DNA from: an uncultured Allobaculum sp.
GTDB lineage: Bacteria > Bacillota_I > Bacilli_A > Erysipelotrichales > Erysipelotrichaceae
Length of the DNA: 5,145 bases
Reading direction: 5' to 3'
Assembly: GCA_948467695.1 (NCBI GenBank)
Contig: CAOKFJ010000156.1
Location: 1 to 5,145 of the forward strand
A program made the position numbers and the translations under genes. Under the pieces are notes generated by a model. That model was not told the DNA's origin and made no database searches. It saw only the letters and a list, made by a program, of their open reading frames with translations. Positions 1 to 4,836 of this stretch are shown here, piece by piece (positions within the stretch are counted from its first letter, which is position 1; the number at the start of each line of letters is the position of its first letter).

Positions 1-1
1 C

Positions 2-304
2 CAGGCGCAGCCGCAAAGCATCTTTGAAAAAATCGCGCATGTCTTCAGCCATTACTACCGCACCGCGCCCTTTCGAGATCGCACCAACATGCTGCGCTCG
101 CTTGAGCGCACGGCGCCCGAGCTTTGGACAGAGCAGTTCGAGCGCGATATGCATTTCTATGATGCCTATCTCAAAGCGATCGATGAAAAATCCTTTTCGC
201 TTTACCACCGACTGATGAACACGCCCGAAAAGCACATCATGTCCTACAAAGACCGCATCTGCGGCTATCTCTATATCCTCTTTGGCCGAAAGCCAAAGCA
301 ATAA
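2..304 (+). CDS. C-terminal fragment of an unidentified protein (5' end outside window)
   Basis: An open frame enters from the left edge and runs for 100 codons to a TAA stop at 302-304. I do not recognise the family. The visible part looks mostly helical and is rich in aromatic and basic residues: it has a HYYR segment near the start, then RSLERTAPELW, then a stretch with YDAYLKAIDEK, and it ends in a short aromatic patch (GYLYILFGRK) with a basic tail. There is no obvious membrane span, and no sortase or other sorting motif at the C-terminus. An internal ATG at 89 exists, but the frame is open upstream of it with similar composition, so 89 is probably not the start. The gene is followed closely by an intrinsic terminator on the same strand and converges on the large glycosidase gene. 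Coding status is well supported by the continuous frame and the terminator; function is unknown. Confidence 0.7.
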   Translation, partial: QAQPQSIFEKIAHVFSHYYRTAPFRDRTNMLRSLERTAPELWTEQFERDMHFYDAYLKAIDEKSFSLYHRLMNTPEKHIMSYKDRICGYLYILFGRKPKQ

Positions 305-325
305 CAAAAATATCGACTTAGACAG

Positions 326-390
326 AACGCTGCGTGATCTAGCCCCTGTTGATTAAGAGGGTCTATACGGACACGCAGCGTTTTCGTTTT
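326..390 (+). terminator. Long-loop intrinsic terminator of the first gene
   Basis: A perfect 11-bp stem, AACGCTGCGTG at 326-336 with CACGCAGCGTT at 372-382, is followed by a T-rich tract (TTTTCGTTTT, 381-390). The 35-nt apical region is not unstructured: TAGCCCCT at 340-347 pairs with AGGGTCTA at 358-365 with one mismatch, giving a two-storey hairpin. It starts about 20 nt after the stop of the upstream gene. The reverse strand has no T-tract after the stem, so it should work only in the + direction. Confidence 0.75.
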
Positions 391-454
391 GAACTATTTT
401 TTTCGCGTTTTGCCTTTTGCGCTGCTCGATCGGCATATGCGCGAAGCGTAAAGA

Positions 455-494
455 AAAGCGTGAAGACATCTGCCGTGTCTTCACGCTTCTTTTT
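455..494. terminator. Strong hairpin, probable bidirectional terminator between convergent genes
   Basis: A perfect 13-bp stem, AAGCGTGAAGACA at 456-468 with TGTCTTCACGCTT at 476-488, closes a 7-nt loop. On the + strand it is followed by CTTTTTATT. On the - strand the stem runs into TTTCTTTA, so it is also U-rich in that direction. It lies about 65 nt beyond the stop of the - strand glycosidase gene and 90 nt after the first + strand terminator, so it most likely ends the glycosidase transcript and backs up termination of the + strand gene. Confidence 0.85.
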
Positions 495-552
495 ATTGCG
501 GTATGTATTGAGATTTTAGCTGATCATTCGGGGATCGAGTTGGTTCGAACAA

Positions 553-3500
553 TTAGTCAGCGTTTTTGAGTCCTTTTACGATGTCTTCATTCGGACGGCG
601 ACGCAGTCTGATTACGGAATCGTTCAGCTCAAGAGCTGCGTCATCGAGTTCTTTATCTGTAGCATCGGGGTTGGCAGCTGCTTCATCAGCGGCTTTCTTC
701 TGTGCTTCGAATTCAGCCCATCCTTTGTCAAGGAAGTCAGCCTGTTTGAGTGTATTGGCGAACTTGCGTACAACATCGAGGATATGACCGATTCCATCAG
801 GATTAACGGGGTGAGCTTCTGCATAGACTTCAGCAGCTTTTGTGGTTGCCTGGGCAACAGCCGCAGTCTGGGAGTGAACGCTCATACGAGCCTGCTGGTT
901 GCTTGCAACTGCAGAGCCGTAGCCGTTTCCGGACTGAGCGGGTTTGCTCATCGCGTCGATGGAAGCCTGCAGTTCAGCTTTTGCGGCGTCATCGAGATCG
1001 CTTGCGAGCAGGTAGCGAACTTTTGCAGCATCGCGAACGCCCTGTTTGAACATTTCGTAGCGCGGTGTGCTGTAGAAGTTTTTGCCCTGAATCAGTTCAT
1101 CGCTTCCGCGTTTGAGCGGGTAGATGTACCAGCCATCACCCGGTTCCCAATAACGGTAGGTAGCGTTGCCGTGCATATCGTACAGATAGTTGTCGTATGC
1201 CCAGCGCATGAAACCATCAGCGCCAAGAGCGATGGAGTAGAGCGGTGTCCAGTACTGATCGCCCGGGTCGGAGATCATGAAGTTGCCCGGATAGTCGCCG
1301 GTGCAGGTGTACATGGTGGTCTTGAGACCTTTTTCGCGACGGTGTTCGCTGAGCGCTCTGGTCGTTGTCTTGTTGGTGTTGCCGAGGTTTACAGAGATAT
1401 CATCGATCTTGTCGGTGAAATCGTAGTATTCCGGTGCGCTGTAGTTGAGCGCGGAGGAGATTTTAAGACGTTTTCCGTCTTCGGTTTTGATGGAGTGAAT
1501 CAGTTCAACTGCAGGTTCGAGATCGCTCAGACCACGTTCATCCATGGATACGTAAGTGATGTCGAGCCATCCTTTTTCTTCGGAGTGGTGCAGGTAATCA
1601 GTCAGGAACGCTGTCCAGATTTCTTTCCAGCCATCGCTTCCGGGTCTGTAGCTCTGTTTTTTGGTGGAGTTGCTTGCTTCATCGAAGTACGCAACCTGGT
1701 TGTTCCAGGGAACGATCGAGTAAGCTTTGATCTGACCGAGGTTTGTCGCGGGATCGATAACACCGCATTCGATCATGAAGTTGATCCATGCATCATACCA
1801 TGTGTAGTCAAATTCCCATGTACCGTCGGCTTTCTTGGTCCACTGAACCATGGAAAGGTCGTTGTAGTAGGACTGGTGGTTCCATGCCTGGTCTACGATG
1901 TTGGCAACAGCGTCGTGTCCGCCGGTTGCTACGTATTCTTTGATGGAATCGCGCATCAGATCGAAGTGAGCATCAGTGAAGTAGAAGTCTTCTTTCTTTT
2001 CGTTGCAGATGCCGCCAGTCGGTGTTTCGCCAAGACCGAGGTAGTAGTCAGCTACACCGAAGGGGTGCTGCCAGATCTGAACTTCAACGAGTTCTTCATC
2101 CGGCTGTTCGATGCCGATAACTTCGAGTGTGTATTCGTTTTCGATCGGAGCATCGAGTCCGTCAGCGTTTACAACAACTTTACCAGTGTATGTACCGGGA
2201 ACTGTATCGGTATCGGTTGTGAAGCTCAGCCATGCAAAGCGGATGGTACCGGCTTCAATATCGATTTTGCCGGGGTTGGCGATTTTATCCGGGAAGTCTT
2301 TTACCGGAGCGCCGCCGTTGCCGCGTCCGATGTTGGCTTTGGTTGTTTCAAGCCAGCCGTAAGTCGGTGCGGGCATCTTGTCGCCGTTTTCGTTAACGAA
2401 ATCGGTGAAGCTTACTTCAACGTTTGTAAGATCTTTGCTCATTGCAGCGACGTTGATCTTGGAATTGATCTGATCGCCAAGCCAAAGTGTACCGTTGAAG
2501 GTGTTCTTCGACTGTGTCGAGAGTTCTTCGTACTCTTCGGGCAGCTGCAGCAGTTTTTCGTTGCCGACATACGCGTTGATGATCGCAAGAGTCGGGTCAA
2601 CGGTAATGGTGCAGGTTGCTTTGATTGCGGGGTTGTCCGCAGCAGCTACAGTAATGGTTGCGTTGGATTTGGTTTTGAGATCTTCGGCTGCAGTAACATT
2701 TCCTTTGTTGTCGACAGTCGCTACGGTTTCATCCGAGGAGGACCATACGAGTTCTGCACCTTCGCAGATCCAGGGAGTAACAGAAGCGTTGAGCTTTGTA
2801 GTACCGCCAGGCAGAAGTGTTTTCTCTTCCGTATCGATTGCCACCGCGGTCGGTGCCATTTCGTCGTGATAAACCTTCAGGTAGTCAAGCTGAATGGACA
2901 GATCCGAAGATGCAGGAGCTTCAACTTTGAGTGTATGTTCCTTGTTTTCGAGTTCAGGAGTGGTGTAGATCAGCTGCTGGTGCACACGACTGTCGGCAGT
3001 TGCGCTTCCAGTTCCGACTTTTTCGCCGTCGATGTAGAAGTCGTATACGCCATGACGCGGATCTTTGGTTGCCCACATTTCGACTTTTGTGCCGACAAAA
3101 CGCATTTCAAAGGAGCATCCAGCATCTGCGTAGTGCTCGTATCCGTCATGGAACATATCGGGATAGTAGCTTCCGCCGCCCCAGCTGCCGTTGTATTTAA
3201 TTTTGAACAGCTCGTCGGTTTCCGTTGTTTTCATATCCTCAACGATTGTAAAGCCTTCGAATGCAGGTTCTTCCGGTTCTCCGGGGTCAGTTTCGCCTGC
3301 AGAATACGCTTTTACGAAAGTGATGGACATGCCAAGAGCATCTGCAGCTGCGGATGCGTTTTTCTTGTCGAGAATCGTTACTGTAACGGTATGTTCTTTG
3401 TCTTCGAGTTCGATGCCAGCATCGCTGGAGCTGAACAGGAGTGTATCAGCCGATGTACGGCTAGCTGCATACGCATCGGCTTCAACTGCTTCGCCGCCAT

Positions 3501-3858
3501 CAACGCTGACGCTGAACATGCGGTGGTTAGGCGCTTTGGGTCCGAAGATTTCGAAGCTGCTTCCTTCAAATGTGAATGTCGCGTTGGCACCGGGTTTGTT
3601 GGCATAATGTTCGGTTCCAACATGGTCGCCGCTTCCGCCGGCTTTCCAGCCGCCGTTGTTCGCATCGCCTTCGGAATATGTGAAGCGTGCATCGGTGTCG
3701 TCAATAATTGTTTCCGTTACTGCGTCATTTGCCTTTGTGTTCTGCGCGTATACAGGAGCAGAGCTCTGACGAGCCATGATCGGCGCAGGAATCACGCTGC
3801 CAAAAAGCATGGAGAAAGCGCAGACGGATGTCCACAGTTTTCTATGATTGTGTTTCAT
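553..3858 (-). CDS. Secreted multidomain GH123-like (DUF4091) glycoside hydrolase with BIG2 and FIVAR-like domains
   Basis: This 1101-residue protein probably hydrolyses beta-linked N-acetylgalactosamine or a related hexosamine in extracellular glycans. Residues 1-38 form a signal peptide (basic MKHNHRK, hydrophobic core, possible cleavage after VYA38 or IMA29). Residues ~46-187 and ~202-331 are two related carbohydrate-binding-like beta domains sharing an EHYA motif (83 and 241), F-x-G and V/I-D-G motifs. Residues ~335-421 form a BIG2 Ig-like domain (VWSSSDETVATVDNKG). Residues ~424-582 match the beta domain that precedes GH123 barrels, with VPGTYTGKV near its end. Residues ~593-950 form the catalytic barrel. 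D773-E774 in SMDERG sits where GH123 enzymes carry their Asp-Glu pair for N-acetyl-assisted retaining catalysis (known for the family; alignment inferred). Residues ~1033-1088 resemble FIVAR (GWAEF, ATDKELDDA, LNDSVIRL). No LPXTG motif or C-terminal membrane span is present, so it is released or held non-covalently. The frame is open up to 3996, but I chose Met at 3858 because it begins the signal peptide. Exact substrate is not known. Confidence 0.88.
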   Translation of the reverse strand: MKHNHRKLWTSVCAFSMLFGSVIPAPIMARQSSAPVYAQNTKANDAVTETIIDDTDARFTYSEGDANNGGWKAGGSGDHVGTEHYANKPGANATFTFEGSSFEIFGPKAPNHRMFSVSVDGGEAVEADAYAASRTSADTLLFSSSDAGIELEDKEHTVTVTILDKKNASAAADALGMSITFVKAYSAGETDPGEPEEPAFEGFTIVEDMKTTETDELFKIKYNGSWGGGSYYPDMFHDGYEHYADAGCSFEMRFVGTKVEMWATKDPRHGVYDFYIDGEKVGTGSATADSRVHQQLIYTTPELENKEHTLKVEAPASSDLSIQLDYLKVYHDEMAPTAVAIDTEEKTLLPGGTTKLNASVTPWICEGAELVWSSSDETVATVDNKGNVTAAEDLKTKSNATITVAAADNPAIKATCTITVDPTLAIINAYVGNEKLLQLPEEYEELSTQSKNTFNGTLWLGDQINSKINVAAMSKDLTNVEVSFTDFVNENGDKMPAPTYGWLETTKANIGRGNGGAPVKDFPDKIANPGKIDIEAGTIRFAWLSFTTDTDTVPGTYTGKVVVNADGLDAPIENEYTLEVIGIEQPDEELVEVQIWQHPFGVADYYLGLGETPTGGICNEKKEDFYFTDAHFDLMRDSIKEYVATGGHDAVANIVDQAWNHQSYYNDLSMVQWTKKADGTWEFDYTWYDAWINFMIECGVIDPATNLGQIKAYSIVPWNNQVAYFDEASNSTKKQSYRPGSDGWKEIWTAFLTDYLHHSEEKGWLDITYVSMDERGLSDLEPAVELIHSIKTEDGKRLKISSALNYSAPEYYDFTDKIDDISVNLGNTNKTTTRALSEHRREKGLKTTMYTCTGDYPGNFMISDPGDQYWTPLYSIALGADGFMRWAYDNYLYDMHGNATYRYWEPGDGWYIYPLKRGSDELIQGKNFYSTPRYEMFKQGVRDAAKVRYLLASDLDDAAKAELQASIDAMSKPAQSGNGYGSAVASNQQARMSVHSQTAAVAQATTKAAEVYAEAHPVNPDGIGHILDVVRKFANTLKQADFLDKGWAEFEAQKKAADEAAANPDATDKELDDAALELNDSVIRLRRRPNEDIVKGLKNAD

Positions 3859-3883
3859 TTCGCTCTTTCTTTCTTTTTCTCTT
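3859..3883 (-). promoter_or_regulatory. Polypurine ribosome-binding region that decides the glycosidase start
   Basis: On the - strand the bases just before the ATG at 3858 are an almost unbroken purine run (AAGAGAAAAAGAAAGAAAGAG, then CGAA). There is no canonical AGGAGG; GAAAGAG is the nearest Shine-Dalgarno-like word. Neither upstream in-frame ATG (first bases near 3918 and at 3996) has any Shine-Dalgarno-like sequence, and only the 3858 start puts the signal peptide at the N-terminus. Confidence 0.55.
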
Positions 3884-3884
3884 G

Positions 3885-3913
3885 GCTCGCCGGCGGAATC
3901 CGCACCGGCAAGC
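3885..3913 (-). promoter_or_regulatory. GC-rich leader hairpin directly upstream of the glycosidase ribosome-binding region
   Basis: On the - strand GCTTGCCGG (3913-3905) can pair with CCGGCGAGC (3893-3885), giving a 9-bp stem with one G-U wobble and an 11-nt loop. In the transcript it sits immediately before the polypurine tract and start codon. No U-run follows, so it is not a terminator. It could stabilise the leader, define the loading site, or be a chance result of the local GC content. The stem is seen directly; any role is inference. Confidence 0.4.
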
Positions 3914-3935
3914 GTCATGTTTATCCCGCAGAGAT

Positions 3936-3955
3936 CGAAGACGAAAACATCTTCG
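3936..3955 (-). promoter_or_regulatory. Small leader hairpin
   Basis: CGAAGA and TCTTCG form a perfect 6-bp stem around an 8-nt loop in the glycosidase leader. The 3' arm as transcribed, with its flanks (GTCTTCGAT at 3942-3934), is also fully complementary over 9 nt to the 5' arm of the attenuator-like hairpin at 4048-4056, so the two could exchange partners. Short and weak alone. Confidence 0.3.
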
Positions 3956-4017
3956 CCCCCTGCTGTTGGCGTGTGTGATCCCCAATCAGCCGCCATCAGG
4001 ATTCAGGAAGAAACATG

Positions 4018-4056
4018 AAAAATCGAGGGCTGTTCCGGCAGAGAACAGTCTTCGAT
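4018..4056 (-). terminator. Attenuator-like hairpin with U-tract in the glycosidase leader
   Basis: Read on the - strand: ATCGA, a 3-nt segment, CTGTTC, a 7-nt loop, GAACAG, a 3-nt segment, TCGAT, and then a run of five T (4022-4018). The core 6-bp stem (4030-4035 with 4043-4048) and the outer 5-bp stem (4022-4026 with 4052-4056) are perfect; the 3x3 segment between them has only a central G-C pair on this strand. A hairpin plus U-run about 160 nt ahead of a start codon fits a leader terminator or attenuator. Alternatively it ends a short upstream transcript. The internal mismatches lower its expected strength. Confidence 0.4.
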
Positions 4057-4113
4057 GTAAGCGTACACAATTTACAAATGATTGATAAATGGAATGGGTT
4101 TTTTTGTCGAAAA

Positions 4114-4142
4114 AGTGTAAACAGTTTGGCATAAAACTTCAA
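4114..4142 (-). promoter_or_regulatory. Candidate sigma-A promoter for the glycosidase gene
   Basis: On the - strand TTGAAG (4142-4137) and TACACT (4119-4114) are separated by 17 bp, matching 4 of 6 consensus bases in each box, inside the most AT-rich part of the intergenic region. Transcription would begin near 4107 and leave a leader of about 250 nt containing three hairpins. No other -35/-10 pair with suitable spacing looked better in 3860-4200. Moderate to low confidence because AT-rich DNA gives such matches by chance. Confidence 0.35.
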
Positions 4143-4182
4143 TTTGCGTTCTTTAATCTCAGCAATTTTATTTATCGCTGTG

Positions 4183-4234
4183 TTACATTTCGTTAACAAT
4201 CCGAATTATTACATTTCGTTAACATTCTGAATTG
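4183..4234 (-). repeat. Two tandem 26-bp direct repeats, possible regulator sites
   Basis: Two adjacent 26-bp units (4183-4208 and 4209-4234) agree at 23 of 26 positions. The first 16 bases (TTACATTTCGTTAACA) are identical, and the divergent ends share GAATT. A degraded partial third copy (AACAATCTGAAATT) may start near 4243. Each unit holds a TTAACA half-site next to CG, and the first also has the inverse TGTTA 8 nt away. LacI-family operators often have such CG-centred symmetry, but only one half matches a catabolite-response consensus. The pair lies about 76-127 bp upstream of the predicted glycosidase transcription start. Binding by any regulator is inferred. Confidence 0.55.
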
Positions 4235-4350
4235 ATCATCTCAACAATCTGAAATTCGGCATCAGCAGCATCATTTTCTCCTGCAAGATGACAGATAATA
4301 TTCACCCTGCATTTCCCTCTGCACCGCAATAGAACAAACGTGCCAAACAC
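4219..4350 (-). CDS. Possible small ORF (43 aa) with a perfect Shine-Dalgarno sequence
   Basis: A GTG start at 4350 lies 8 nt after AGGAGG (CCTCCT on the + strand, 4359-4364), the only canonical ribosome-binding site I found in the window. The frame runs 43 codons to TAA at 4221-4219, with an in-frame TGA just upstream that fixes GTG as the first start. The product would have a short hydrophobic start (FGTFVLL), a Cys- and Arg-containing middle (RCRGKCRVNIIC) and an acidic end (GENDAADAEFQIVEMINSE). There is no recognisable family. Its stop falls inside the second 26-bp repeat, and it lies upstream of the glycosidase on the same strand, so it could be a leader peptide, a small secreted or membrane-associated peptide, or chance. 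The start context is its only real support. Confidence 0.25.
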   Translation of the reverse strand: MFGTFVLLRCRGKCRVNIICHLAGENDAADAEFQIVEMINSEC

Positions 4351-4364
4351 TTCGAAGCCCTCCT

Positions 4365-4836
4365 CTCATAAAGTCAGAAATTCCACCGTTCAGAAACAGG
4401 AAAAAGCCTTGTCATCGACACGGTCTCCCCGCGTACGAAAAGATTGAAGATTGAGGCGCCGCTTACTGATTCGATTCATGCGTCATTTCGTCTGCAAGAT
4501 CATGAATGCCGGCATGCCGGCTAACAATCCCCTTTCACCTTTAATGCAACACGCAGGAAATCAGGTAAAATGATTCCGTACGCGGCATAAGGAATGCCGA
4601 TCGAATAAACGCGAAAATGCATGAAGAACCGATCGATTATCGAAAACATGTCCTTCAGAGTTCGCACATCCAATCAGACATCGGACCCGCATTCCCATCG
4701 GTTTGTCATGCCTGACGATCTCTTCCCTGCAAACAGGACCAGACACATTCAGTCGTTTATCCTACGATCGCGTGCCTGCTCTTCTTTGTTCGATCGCATT
4801 CTTCTGCCCTTCTCAATTTGGAAAGCGAGATTTGAT
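4365..4836. other. Intergenic region upstream of nadE with no convincing gene
   Basis: Both strands were read. Only short, compositionally odd frames occur on the - strand (61 and 60 codons, Arg/His/Ser-rich, no ribosome-binding sites), and none on the + strand is convincing. The region holds a 14-bp palindrome (4508-4521), short inverted words such as GGCAT-AAGGA-ATGCC (4584-4598), and several CGATCGA words. The nadE promoter should lie here or just before 4837, but I could not find a -35/-10 pair with proper spacing. Length and mixed composition suggest regulatory sequence or a decayed gene. Confidence 0.5.
4508..4521. repeat. 14-bp perfect palindrome
   Basis: GCCGGCATGCCGGC is identical to its reverse complement. 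As RNA it would give only a 5-bp stem with a 4-nt loop, and neither flank has a T-run, so it is not a terminator. It could be a protein-binding site in the upstream region of nadE (329 nt before the start). Role unknown. Confidence 0.4.

Noticed and set aside
24..215. 63-codon + strand frame near the left edge
   Set aside because: It overlaps the better supported frame that enters from the left edge and ends at 304; its Ser/Pro/Arg-rich translation is typical of a shadow.
402..445. TTCGCG and CGCGAA inverted words between the two terminators
   Set aside because: Six-bp stem with a 32-nt loop and no U-tract placement that would make it functional.
784..3978. 1064-codon open frame on the + strand opposite the glycosidase gene
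   Set aside because: It is the exact antisense register of the glycosidase codons, its translation is Cys/Phe/Val-rich with no domain, and its openness follows from the absence of TTA, CTA and TCA in the sense gene.
3859..3996. 46-codon N-terminal extension of the glycosidase from an ATG at 3996
   Set aside because: It has no ribosome-binding site, would bury the signal peptide inside the protein, and its translation is unlike an exported N-terminus.
4183..4198. Canonical catabolite-response element (cre) for CcpA
   Set aside because: Only the CGTTAACA half fits the consensus; the other half has several mismatches, so I call it only a possible LacI-type half-site.
3996..4199. 67-codon - strand frame ending in a TGATG overlap with the upstream ATG at 3996
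   Set aside because: It starts with TTG, lacks a Shine-Dalgarno sequence, begins upstream of the best promoter and runs through the hairpin region; the overlap involves a start codon that is itself not credible.
4271..4500. Similar 18-19 nt words (TCATTTTCTCCTGCAAGAT at 4271 and TCATTTCGTCTGCAAGAT at 4483)
   Set aside because: Imperfect, only two copies and no common context; may well be chance.
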